Made by a program: the position numbers and the translations under genes
DNA from: Symsagittifera roscoffensis
Taxonomy: Eukaryota; Xenacoelomorpha; Acoela; Convolutidae
DNA: 64,000 nt
NCBI RefSeq assembly: GCF_963678635.1
Contig: NC_087071.1
Span: forward strand, 33,468,141 to 33,532,140
Direction: 5' to 3'
Notes under the pieces: model-generated
Databases searched by the model: none
Seen by the model: the letters and a program-made list of their open reading frames with translations, nothing else
What the model was told of the DNA's origin: nothing
Part shown: positions 45,689 through 56,700 of the stretch, piece by piece
Numbering within the stretch: the stretch's first letter is position 1
Layout: the number at the start of each line of letters is the position of its first letter

Positions 45689-45942
45689 TGTCATCCGGCC
45701 TGGATCGACAAACGAGTTTTATACGTATGTTATTTATAATATTTATAATCTTATGTTACACACCTAGACTGCCGGTCACTTGAACTTGACAGACAGAGAA
45801 GACGAACTCTATTTGAAATAAGAATCAGAGTTTAATTAAAGTTATCTGTCAACTAGTCGTTTTATATCGTTCCGACTGAGAAACAAGGTTTATCGATGCA
45901 TTCGGATTCAAGAATTAGAATATCACACCCTGCGGTATGACA
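45689..45942 (+). repeat. 3' LTR of the second gypsy element (254 bp)
   Basis: It starts TGTCATCCGG and ends CGGTATGACA, giving a 6-bp terminal inverted repeat TGTCAT/ATGACA with canonical TG...CA. It is preceded by AAGGGGTAA, a short purine-rich tract. An internal TATTTATAATATTTATAATC stretch could be the promoter. The 5' LTR is absent, so the boundaries rest on the termini and position after pol. Confidence 0.7.
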
Positions 45943-46814
45943 ACTGGTTAGACCTATTTCGTCTTAAACAGAACACATTTGACCGATACCCCCTTGCGTT
46001 GCCATGATTCTTATAGGTGATTGAGAGAAGCAGTCGAGGGTGGGAGGGGACCGCTCCCCTCCTTAATTCTGGTTGCCAAATTTTTCCGAAAAGGTCCTCC
46101 CTTTGGTATAACTTTTTGACATCTGTTTTTCGCTGAACATCCTTAAAAATAATTTAAACGCGCCAAAAAAAACGCATACTTTGGTCATTTTTTCGAAAAA
46201 AAGACGGAAAACGGTTTTTTTTTGGTCTGTTTATGAAAAATTTCTGTGCACGCCACTGGAGACAACTAAACATTTTTGAGGTTGAGATCAGTCATGGACT
46301 ACAAAGTAGCACATCTTGTCAAAAAAAATTTGTTTAAAACATCAATTTTGAACATTTTTGGAAGTTTTGAACTTAGCGACAACATTGGATCTACAAAACT
46401 GACATTATACTGCCATGGGAAACATATTTGTTATGCATCAGCATAACAAACTTAAAAAATATCAAACAAGTACCTGCATCTTTAGCTGGGCCCTAGTTAT
46501 CCTTCATCGAGACAAGTGACATAAATGGTTCGTCCAGTTTAATGGTTAAAATTTTTTCAACCTTTTTCATTTTTTCGATATGTTTTTTTTTGTGATTGTG
46601 TTGTATTGCAAGTGATTCAAAGCTCCACCTCGCCTCTGTTTTTATTAAGGTGGGTGTTTGTTTTTCGACTGTTTTGTAATGGGACTGAAATACATTGGGG
46701 GTGGGGGCTGTTTTTGTTGTTTCGATTTGAGAAAAAAACTATATCAGAGCCCAGTGGTTCAAATTAGTTTTTAAGGTCACGAAAGAAATCATAATTGAGA
46801 ATGTTGATTTGAAA
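45943..46814. other. Non-coding stretch
   Basis: No gene. A GC-rich patch GGGAGGGGACCGCTCCCCTCC near 46,042 and the phrase GTGCACGCCACTGG near 46,247 resemble ends of small DNA transposons, but I could not pair them. Confidence 0.4.
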
Positions 46815-46911
46815 GTCACCCAACCGATGGCGCGAAGAAACACAGTACTGCTTTGTTTTACCTAGTGAATCAGCGCAGCATTGTGTTTCTGAGCGCCATC
46901 GCTTGGGTTAC
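46815..46911. other. Pre-miRNA-like hairpin or very small MITE
   Basis: ACCCAACCGATGGCGC...AAACACAGTACTGC (46,818-46,851) pairs with GCAGCATTGTGTTTCT...GCGCCATCGCTTGGGT (46,875-46,908). The arms are 34 nt with few mismatches, around a 23-nt loop. Size and shape fit a microRNA precursor; a miniature inverted-repeat element is the alternative. Confidence 0.55.
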
Positions 46912-47394
46912 ATCCCAATGGATCTTCTCATACATGGTTCCGATGTTGATCTTATGATTTGATTTTTGTCACATAGATAGAAATTATGATACATGTGTAT
47001 TCTATTTTCATGTAATCTTTCACACATCCTTAATTTGTTTTTTTTTGGATGATAATATGTAATGTTTTCTCGGAGCTGACATGGAGTGTTCTTTGGATCT
47101 GCAGACTTAGACTTCGGAAGGGCATCTTCAATTTCTTGTCAGTAATTTTTAGCATGAGGCAACCCTTCCCCTGGTGTTAGCTTCCACTAAGATTAACTCT
47201 CTGCTGTCTCGAATTTGAGTAGAGAAACTAGCAGGAAACACAGGAACAGCTTTTCAAACAGAGTTTTCTGTAGTTTTTCTCGTTTGTTGAGAGAAGCACG
47301 TTGGGCTGAGCTAAGATTTAGTTTTTGCCTCATTTTGTTTTTTTTTTGTTTTGCTCAATCATAAATTGATTTTAATGCAAATTTTGTCCGGAAA

Positions 47395-47680
47395 AAATGT
47401 TCGTCATACCATTCCATTAAACGGAAAAAATCATTATCATACAATGCCATTGTATGGAAAAAAATGGTTATCAAGTAATTTTCATAAAATTTCTTTATTC
47501 TATGGAATTGTATGGAATCGTACGATAAGCATTTTTTCCATAGTATGCAATTGTTCGATCCGTACTTTTCCATAGTATGGAATTGTATTACAATTTTTGT
47601 TTGTATGAATTGTATTTTTATATTTTTGTTTGTATGAATTGTTTGAATTGTATTTTTACATAGCATGGAATTGTATAACA
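47395..47680. repeat. Degenerate repeats of CATAGTATGGAATTGTAT
   Basis: The word TATGGAATTGTAT and relatives (ATACAATGCC, CATAGTATGCAATTG, GTATGAATTGTATTTTTA) recur on both strands about ten times. Some pairs are inverted, so the tract can fold. No gene. Confidence 0.65.
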
Positions 47681-48094
47681 TTTTTTGTCAAACCGGGTGG
47701 GAATCAGTTGGTTTCTGAAAAAGTTTCAACAGATCCTAGAGTTGTTTTCTCTTCGATTTGAAATATAATTTTAATAAATGTATATCAAAACCTTAAATCA
47801 TCTCTTAAAATGTGTCTAACGACCCCTTTTTGTCGATTCACACTACAAACCTAAATGAAGAATTATTTTGAGCCTTTTGACCTTTTTGAGTGTTTTTGAG
47901 ACTGATTTGATTTTGGATTCTTCTAAGCTAACCATCTTTGATGAAAAAACATGTCAAATGACTCTTAAGAGAGGATACAATTTATACATCCTTTTTTGTT
48001 TAACCCAAGAAAAAATAACTTATGAAATAGGTAAGAAAAAAACTTTAACGACTTTCTTGCGTTCAATTGTTCCTGAGCCTACCCTGGTTGACGA

Positions 48095-48260
48095 AAATGG
48101 CCAATCTTGTAAGATCTGGCAAGATTCCTGCAAGATCTTACAAGATAGCCCGTTAATAATTAATCAATCTTGCAAGATTCTTGTAAGATAGCCCGCCATA
48201 AACAAGATATTACAAGATAGTTCATTTCTGCAAGAATCTTAGAAGATCTTACAAGAATCC
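48095..48260. repeat. Inverted-repeat cluster of CAAGATCTTACAAGAT words
   Basis: AATCTTGTAAGATC, CAAGATCTTACAAGATAGCC and CAATCTTGCAAGATTCTTG alternate on both strands; AAGATAGCCCG appears twice. Dense self-complementarity, no coding potential. Confidence 0.6.
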
Positions 48261-48898
48261 GTAATTTTTACAAATTTATTCACCCTAAATCGATTTCATA
48301 TGAAATAATCTAATGGAAAACTAAAACCAACGAGGAATGATTAAAATTTCGTGAGAAACGTATCACTGTTTCTTCTTATCGGCTTTTATCCGGCCCACCG
48401 TCAGACCCCTAAAACAAATCTGTTTAGTGTTAATCATCCATACCTCAATATTTCATTTGAAGTTGAAACATCTTGAATAAGATCAAAGCATAGTAAAAAA
48501 TAATAACAACAACGAAGAGTACAATACTCATAGGAACATAGAAATCTTAGAAAGAAAACATGCAAGTAAGATAGCAAACAAGTTTTATGTAAAATCCAAA
48601 GACATTATAAACCCACCTTTCCTCTTTAGAAAATTGAAGCTACGTCATTTTTATCAATCAATAAAAAACGTCGAAAACAAACTCAATCTAACGTAGAAAT
48701 CACACAGCAATTATACTCAAAACATTCATTTTTGAGTCAATTCAAAAACTTCAAAACAGTTCAAAAACTCCCATAGCCTACTAATGATATTAATGTTTCT
48801 CGTTTCCTAACCCAATTTTAAGTTTGTTAATAATCAATCAGACTCCATAACTAAACACGAGCCACCTTTACCAATTATATATTATTTCACTAAACACA

Positions 48899-49949
48899 CC
48901 CGCACTCAGTAAAAAGAGAAAATAATCGATTATATTATAATTATAATAGTACTTTTAGCAACATTATAAGAAATTATAAGTATCAATTTTAGATGTTTAT
49001 AAGATTTATAATCCATTATATTGATAGCATTTTTGGTGACATTTTTATAAATTATAATTGATGATAATTTTTCCGAAAATCTCTCATAATCTATTATAAT
49101 AGATGATAATCCCCTTTTCTATCAAAATATTATCTCACAAGAAAAATGAATTATAATGTATTATAGTTTAGCTATTTTGCATGAAAATACAGTAAAAATC
49201 AAAATTATTGTAAGTTTAAGCTATAAGCAGGGGCGGATCTAGGACTTTCTCGGGGGAGGGGGCTGAGTTTCAAAAATTTTTTGAATGTTTTGTTGACCTT
49301 TTTTTAGGTTGACCAAATTGATTATATGAGCTCTCATAACTCACTATAAAGACCCCATTTTGATCGTGTTTTCTGCGCCGCAGGCAAATTATGAAAAAAC
49401 AGGCCAAAAAAGGCGTTCTTAGACAATTTTTGTAAAATTTTGAATCGCGTTTTTTTTTTGGCGCGCTCTCCTCCCCCCCCCCCCCCCCCCTCAAAATTAG
49501 TAAATATTGGCGCCAAAGTTGTTTTTAGAAAGTTCTGAAGCTCCGTCACCAAAAATGGATATCTCAAGATAGCTCAAAAGAAAAAACGACACCACCCCCC
49601 CTCCCCCCCCCCCCCCTAGAACCTAGAACCACCCCTGGCTAATAAGCACAAAATTACAGTTTCTTTTAGTTCGGTAACCAACTGAAAAGAACAATAAACA
49701 AAACAAAAACAAAACGAAATGAAGCGATGACACAATTCTTGAATAATAATGGATTATAATCCATTATAATGGATTATAAGTCAATAAAATTTGAGAAAAA
49801 TAATCGATTATATGATTTTTATTGTTTCGAAAAATAGTAACATTATAATCCATTTTTAATCAATTATAATCAATTCTTTTTGAAATTTATGTAGAATGAA
49901 AATAAAAATCAATTATAGTCTATTATTTTCTCTTTTTATTGAGTGCGGG
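48899..49949. mobile_element. TIR DNA transposon (non-autonomous), with a nested hAT-like MITE
   Basis: The left end reads CCCGCACTCAGTAAAAAGAG and the right end, reversed, reads CCCGCACTCAATAAAAAGAG. The match extends about 36 bp with three differences. The interior is made of TTATAATCCATTATAAT palindromes and carries no transposase. A complete MITE lies at 49,228-49,637. I could not see a clear target-site duplication, so the superfamily is open. Confidence 0.75.
49228..49637. mobile_element. hAT-like MITE, complete copy
   Basis: Termini are CAGGGGCGGATCTAGG at the left and, reversed, CAGGGGTGGTTCTAGG at the right (14 of 16 match). Flanks GCTATAAG and GCTAATAAG suggest an 8-bp target-site duplication with one later insertion, as expected for hAT. 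The interior has C/G homopolymers and ATTGGCGCCAAAG, shared with the truncated copy near 40,000. No transposase. Confidence 0.75.
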
Positions 49950-50183
49950 AATTTTGAATTTTTTTGATCTCCTAAATAGAAAGAGTGACAAATAGACTGT
50001 GTATTTTATGAAATAGAACTTCGTCCATATCCCACTCTGAATCTGCAAACGTTTATTTCTGTGATATCAGTGATTCCTAATGAGCCAAAGTTGCAGAATA
50101 AGAGAGAGCAAGAAGAATGGTTGCAATAATTTACTTTGAAAGAAATGAGAGAAAATATTCTTAAGTATTTCTCGTTTAAGGTC

Positions 50184-50231
50184 GCCGGTGGGAGCGCTAC
50201 GCGCGCGTAGCCGCTTCGCGGCGATAACCGG
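50184..50231. other. GC-rich nested palindrome
   Basis: GCTACGCGCGCGTAGC (50,196-50,211) is a perfect palindrome directly followed by CCGC-TTC-GCGG. Both are enclosed by GCCGGT (50,184) and ACCGGC (50,226). It stands out sharply from the AT-rich surroundings. Confidence 0.7.
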
Positions 50232-50310
50232 CTCTAAATTTTGTATAGAGTCCTACCATCTGTTGGTAAGCTCGCAACATGTTGGCACGATTGCGGCGGT
50301 CACTATCATT

Positions 50311-50400
50311 GGCTGAATTGTCTCTGGCTGAATTGTCTGCATAATTTTGGCTGAATTGTCTGAATTTCAAATCGGCTGAATTGTCTTTGGACGAATTGTC
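50311..50400. repeat. Five copies of GGCTGAATTGTCT
   Basis: Copies start at 50,311, 50,326, 50,349, 50,374 and (as GGACGAATTGTCT) 50,389. The spacing is irregular: 15, 23, 25 and 15 bp. Confidence 0.85.
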
Positions 50401-50783
50401 TGGACGCGGTTTAAAACAGCCCGCTATATTTATCCAAATTTTTCAGTTCATAGATCAAAAATTAACAAAATGAAGTAGTTTATAAAAAAATTCACGCTCT
50501 GAAAGGTTTTATTCTAACAACAGATTGGTAAGTGGCTACCAAAAAAAACTAGACGTCAAATCTGATTCGCCGTTAAAATCTTCTTTGCATTCGCTTAGAG
50601 GCATCCCGTTAGAGGCATTCCATAAGGGAACCATTTCATACAATATTACCATCAAACAATATTTTTCTTTACAAATAGCAAAACCTATCTGATTTCCTTG
50701 ACTTTTGCTATGATATCAACCGCACTCAACAAAACCTAATTTCTCTCAGGCTGGAGAATACTGACTTACGGTTTAGGTTCGTT

Positions 50784-51335
50784 ATATCGAAAAAAATCAA
50801 TGATTGGTTTCATTTTCTGGATGACGCAATTTCCTGTCAGTGATAATTCAAGCCTCAAAGAGTTTGAGTGGTTGAAGTTGGTGGTAGTTTTCTTTAGTGG
50901 ACTACTACATTTTTTCAAACTTTATCGTCTGGGTACCAAAAAGCCGTATGAAATGAAGCAGACAACCGATCAGAACAAAAATCACTGAATTGTCAGCCTT
51001 TCTGGCTGAAGGCAGCACAAGTACAAGCTTCGGAGCAGACAAAACAGCAATCAATATTACAAATGGCAATAATAGCAATATTCACTGAAGAGATTTTCTA
51101 TACTATCGACTTGTGCTGCATTCAGCCAGAGAGGCTGACGATTCAATGATTTTTGTTCTGATCGGTTGTCTGCGTCATTCCATACGGTGTTTTGGTACCC
51201 AGTCAATAATTTATGAAAAAAGTTGTAGTCCACTATAGAAAACTACCACCAACTTCAAATTTGAGGCTTGAACTATCACTGACAGGAAATTGCATCATCC
51301 AGAAAAGAAAACCAAACATTGATTTTTCTCGATAT
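50784..51335. repeat. Foldback element, about 230-bp arms
   Basis: 50,784-51,022 is an inverted copy of 51,109-51,335 with roughly nine in ten bases matching and an 86-bp spacer. Shared words include CAATTTCCTGTCAGTGATA, AAGTTGGTGGTAGTTTTCT and ACAACCGATCAGAACAAAAA. The transcript would form a long hairpin. No coding capacity is evident. Confidence 0.85.
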
Positions 51336-52635
51336 TAAGTTGTGATACTAAAAAGCTGTAGAAAAAACAAACAGCTGTAATCAGAGATCAAATCAGGGAC
51401 AAAAAGATTTTTGGAAAAACTATTTTCACTGAAGATAAGAAAACATGAGATTGTGGAACTATCATACGCGGAACTACGAAACTTTTCGTCCAAAGATGAT
51501 TGTGGAGACAAAAATAACGGTGATGAAATAAATTTAAAGACTGTTTTTTTTCAATAATGCAAAAACGCATGACAACAACACAAAAACTAGTCAGAATTGT
51601 TAAATTGTACAAGCACTCAAAAAGTTTCACTTTTGATTTAAATAAACTACTGTTTTGTCATCTGTAAATTTACTTCAGCGGAACTGTTTTCGAAAAACAA
51701 CGTTGAGTTAAATTTGATGCTTAATATTAACAAGTTATCAAAACTAATGTTATTTTAAGGCAAAAAGGAGCATCAGAACACTAGCAGCAAGAGATGACTA
51801 GAAAAAATTAGTGTACAAATTAATTAAGTAATCGATTTTTCCTAGTCAAAACTCAATAAAGCATTGAAGTACTTTCCAAGAAAATGTTTAGTTTGCAAAT
51901 TGTATTTACCAACTTTGTACAAAACTAATTTTTCAAAGACACTCAGTTCAATGTTTTGTCATTTAAATCAATTTTGTTTTCATTGCAATTTTGTGGCATC
52001 AATTTTACAGTTTTGTTAAAATCAAGGAAAAGAAAACAGAGATTTTTCAAAGTTATCAGTCAACTCCTAAAATTGTAACAATATGCCGGTTGAAAGGTGT
52101 GTTTGACATTTCGAAATTCATTTTGGCATTAAATGATGGCTCAGATTCAAAAATCGATTATCAAACAAACTTTTGAATAATTTCATGTAATAATTCGCCA
52201 AATTACAGTCGAAGAATATATGACTTTAAGAAAAACACTTTTGTAGCTTTGTCAATTTTTCGCATCAAAATTACTATTCGAGTCTTTTATCTATATTACA
52301 TGTCATCGTAACCGCTGCTGCTCGAGCTCTGAAGCTGTTTTTGTTTCATAATCTTCTTATTTTTGGAAATCATTGTTTAGGTTAATCCTGGAAATGATCT
52401 ATAACCGCCCACTGTTCGAACGTGATTGTTATTTGACTTAAATCTTTTAAAAATCTGGAAAACTTCAATAATTTCTTCTATTTGAAATTTTGAAAAAATA
52501 CAAAGGTTCCTTATCAATACAAATTTTCGAATATTATTGTTTTTTTTTTGTGATATCGCGAACAATCGACGAAAGTAAAACTTCATTATTTATGGAGGAT
52601 ACTTAACGAAGTTGTTTGCGTTACATCGAAATAAA
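51336..52635. other. AT-rich non-coding stretch
   Basis: I see nothing beyond short chance frames and A/T runs. Confidence 0.5.
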
Positions 52636-52940
52636 TTCAAGACTGGGCTTTTTTTATTTCTGGAATGTGCAATTCAATGCCGGTGGCATTGAAATGTAGA
52701 GCTTCAAAAATGAGGTCTGGTGATGATATTCTATAAATGATTTCAATACTGATGAAAAAACTTTTTGTCTGGATACTGAGGGGCCTAATGACTTGACGCA
52801 GCCAGCTGGTAAGAAAACTGAACATTCAGCTATTCTGGCCGAAGGTAAGAGTTTTTGGCTAAACCTAATAGCAATCAATACTAAAATGGCAATTTTCACA
52901 GAAGCGACGACTAATCTACCAATTTTGGCTTTCAAGAGAT
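52636..52940. repeat. Diverged relative of the foldback sequence
   Basis: Order and wording resemble the foldback arm and spacer: CTGGAATGTGCAATTCAATG versus CTGGATGATGCAATTTCCTG, TCTGGCCGAAGG versus TCTGGCTGAAGG, then AGCAATCAATACTAAAATGG versus AGCAATCAATATTACAAATGG. This points to an old third copy of the family. Confidence 0.45.
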
Positions 52941-53561
52941 ATCTTCAAAAACGAACGGAACCGGTATACAAAGAAGAAAGAACTAGCAAAACTATCCCGC
53001 CATATGAAAGACAGAAAAATAGAAATCAAGAAAAAATATTACGATGGGAAAGAATCAAAAAGCTGAAAATAAACCAATAATTTGTAAGATGTAAAAAGTA
53101 TTCATATATGAGAAAAAGCTAATCATAAACTTTTCATGCAATTCCAATAGTAAAGAAAATGCATTAAAGGTCTACGATTGGTGATTTTTTAAATATGGAA
53201 ATTGTATCACTAACACTTTTCCAATAACCAAAAAAACTTGTTTTTTTTAAACCATTAATTTCTCAAAAATTTTGGGATGTGTTCGTGACCGAACACAAGT
53301 TACAAAATCATGGTTTACTCAAAACTAGAGTCACCAAAGGTTTATTCGTCTTGCACCTATAACGCTTTGGAAACGACCTGAATTGTATAAGAGTTTTCTT
53401 GCACCAAAGATTTACTAAAAGCATCAAACGTTTAAACTTTAGCAAATTTTTTCAATTTTGTTTTAAAGTTTGAATTTCCAAACTATCTGACAATAACCAA
53501 GGCATGCAATTCAAAAGAAAAAGGAGTGGGTAGCATTTTCGAAAAATATTTACACAGAGAA

Positions 53562-53761
53562 NNNNNNNNNNNNNNNNNNNNNNNNNNNNNNNNNNNNNNN
53601 NNNNNNNNNNNNNNNNNNNNNNNNNNNNNNNNNNNNNNNNNNNNNNNNNNNNNNNNNNNNNNNNNNNNNNNNNNNNNNNNNNNNNNNNNNNNNNNNNNNN
53701 NNNNNNNNNNNNNNNNNNNNNNNNNNNNNNNNNNNNNNNNNNNNNNNNNNNNNNNNNNNNN
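53562..53761. other. Assembly gap (200 N)
   Basis: Exactly 200 ambiguous bases. Open frames that appear to cross it are artefacts of the gap. Confidence 1.
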
Positions 53762-56700
53762 ATTTGTGCAGATGCTGGGTTTGCTTTTTGTTGATCAGTC
53801 AGAAGGAGGTCATTACTATGCTTGAGAATAAAAGCAGTCGTAAAGCAAAGTTCGAAGAAACTATGATCGCCGTGTTTTCTAATGTTCATCAAAATCTGTG
53901 ATTCTCTAAATCCAAAAGGCAAGTCAAACTAGGATGATCCAAGGATTGGAGAAAACTTTGCATGTTTTACAAAAACTTGAATTAAGTGTTGCAAAACTCA
54001 ACCGCTTCCATTAGATGCAAAAATCTCCCAAAACTGCTTGCATTTTTGACCATTTCAAAAAACTCGTCATGTTTTAAAATCCGGACCTCATAAATGGTTT
54101 CAAGTCGGTGTTTGTAATAAATGCCAATCCGCTCGTCGTGTTCCTTATCAATAGAATCGACTTTTTCTCTGTGTTTTTCCAAAGCGCTGAACTGAATTCT
54201 TCTAGATTTCTGCAACACGTTCCATTATAAAGTTTTGAAGTTAATTTTTTTTGACTAGCGTGAATTACAGAAGATCAGTTGAATGCTTTTCATCAGTTGG
54301 TTGGTTTCCGCTCAACGAGAGCAGCATCAGCAGCGGCTTTTGTAGTGGTAGCTAAGTCAGCAGAGGCATCTGCAGCTCTCATAAAAGGTAGACTTTAGGT
54401 TGATAGTATATGAGTTGGTATGTTTTGAAATCCCAACTGATAATAGTCACGAATAATTGCCATGAGTGTGAAAAATATGTTTTTGTAAATTTGCGATTAT
54501 TTGAGCTGTGAGTGAACATTCATTGCATCGTTAAACAATAGGGCATTTTACAAAAAAAAGTTTGTCGCGCTCTTGGCGACTTCTATTGCTCTTGTTTGCA
54601 CATGTCATTGAACAAAATTGCGAAAAAAAAAACATTTCTTCGAAATTGTTAAACAATTGAATCAAATTGAATCAAATAAAGAAAAAGAGTCGAGTGATCT
54701 CAACATATAATCATTGACAACAGAAAGTAGAAATACGTAAACATTCGTCTACCAATTGCAGACAAAACAATTCGTGTTTCGGGCGCGCAAATTTGAAACT
54801 GAACCAACACTCTCAACAAAATTCAAAACACATTCAAATTTCCGGCCTTATTGTACCTTCTGAAGTACTTTTGTTTGACATAGCTTGATTAACGTCAATT
54901 GCTAAGGCAACCTTACTAAAGATAATAGAAGTTATTTAAAAATGACTGAATCAGAATTACGTGATCACGGGAATGATTTCAAAATCGTTTAGTTATTTTT
55001 GAGTTTCACATTTCAAAAATACGTCACGAAGTTGGGGAAATTTCGAAATTAGAAATCTAAACTGAGCATGTCTTAATACATATACTGAGCATGTGGTCTT
55101 TCTGTTGTGTCTTAAAAAGCTAGTACTTTGTTTGTTATTGGATTTTTTTGTTTGAAAGTTTCTAAAGACTTAATTTATTACAGATAGATTTCTTAGGCCA
55201 ATTATTTGGTGTTGCTTTTAGTTGTTTTTATGAAACTTCAACATTCACTAACTTGAATCCTGATTTCACAAAAGGTTTTCACAAAAAATTTGGACTTAAA
55301 AAACAGTGTGACTGGAATCTTTCGCCTAGGGAATATCATCAAAATTACCTTACATTAACAAAAGTTGTTGTTCACTGTACCTCTTCATTGAACGGTCTGA
55401 ACACAGTCGTGCGACATATCAAGTTGCTTCTCTCAACCAGTTTATCTTTTTTGTACAGAAGTTCAAAGACTTAGGACCTCAAGTATACGAGATAATTTTT
55501 CAGATTTTTTCTGAGTGTTGGAACTTTTAAGTTTTTTTTGTAATTTTATTAAAAACTAGAAATCGCTCACGAACTGTATCATTATGCTCTCCTTTACCTA
55601 GCAAAACGATGATTGAGGTATTGAGAGGTAAAGAACTCTTAAGAAGCTGCTAAACTAAATGACAGCTATTAGAACTCAATCGCTTTTTCAAATTTAAGTA
55701 TTTATGTATACGAATTCAAAAAATGAAAATCAATTAACCTCATCTCGCCTTCAAAGTTAAATACGATCGGAAAACTCTTGCACTCTTCCCAATGTTCTTA
55801 ACTTTTGCATTTTCATTGGCGCTAGACATTGAGAACGGGTCAAGTTTTCCATGTGGTTACTGGCTGTTGCTACATGGGTGCGCGTTGGAGTTGAGCAACC
55901 TGGTTCATCGAGCCATGGTGACACTGCAGAAGAAGGATCAGCGTTCAGGGAACCAAATGATGGCGACTCACTCTAAAAAATTGTGTTTGACTTTCATTCA
56001 TTGGGGTAACATCACAATTGTGTGCATACAATGTTCTTAACTGATTTGGTTAAAGCTGAAATATCGATCTGAACAGCGAGAGGTTTGTGAGGAACGTATA
56101 CATTTCAAAATAACTCCAATGGTTCAAATTGAGCTCTTCGTCTTCCTTTGACATCTTTAAAGGAAGTTTACACTTTAAAGGGAAAAAAACCTTTGGATAT
56201 CATAATGTGATTTGAACAAGTCCACTCGGCAGAACTAAAATTAGTTTCGTCATTAGTTTTTGCAACAAAGTTACCCTGAACGTTTTCATAAAAAATGTTT
56301 TTTTTTGTTATTAGAAAACCCAACAAAAATAGAAAAAAAATTCAGAAGAAAATAACAAACGTAACTCGAAAAGAAAAAACGTGAAATGGATTGGGAAAAT
56401 TCAACAAGGGATTAAAACAGTGATTGGTCTTCTGAACTTCAAAATACTTCAGAATAATTCAAGTTGTTTGTTATCAGTGTACCAAGGGAGGGCATGTAAG
56501 TTGTTTATGTCGTATTGCGCGGCGTTTTATGTAATTCTAATTTGCTAATCCGAAATTGCTAATCAAAAAACTAATCGAATTGCAACCAAATACGTTAGCG
56601 ATAGATATATTGTTTTCCTTTGCAAACTTTTACAATGAATTCAGACCGTTTCGTACATTAAGTCTTCAAGTGAAGTTTCTTTGAATTATTTTTCTCGTTA

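Larger units (their letters stand above)
40165..45942 (+). mobile_element. Second Ty3/gypsy element, 5'-truncated and decayed, with 3' LTR
   Basis: On the plus strand it runs protease, RT, RNase H, integrase zinc region, integrase core, Lys/Gln-rich tail, 35-bp repeats and LTR. Gag and the 5' LTR are missing; the first open codon follows a stop at 40,162. Frames are broken at 41,220, about 41,440, 41,886, 42,348 and about 43,400. It is opposite in orientation to, and clearly distinct in sequence from, the element at 17,863-34,850. Confidence 0.9.

Noticed and set aside
46019-46260. MITE ending in GTGCACGCCACTGG
   Set aside because: Only one candidate terminus is visible, with no matching inverted end or target duplication.
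47351-47681. Overlapping frames on both strands in the CATAGTATGG tract
   Set aside because: They are low-complexity repeat read-through in AT-rich sequence.
53452-53922. Frames running through the ambiguous bases
   Set aside because: They exist only because the 200-N gap contains no stop codons.
55792-56040. 82-codon plus-strand frame with a hydrophobic start resembling a signal peptide
   Set aside because: No homology, no neighbouring exons and composition typical of the surrounding non-coding DNA.
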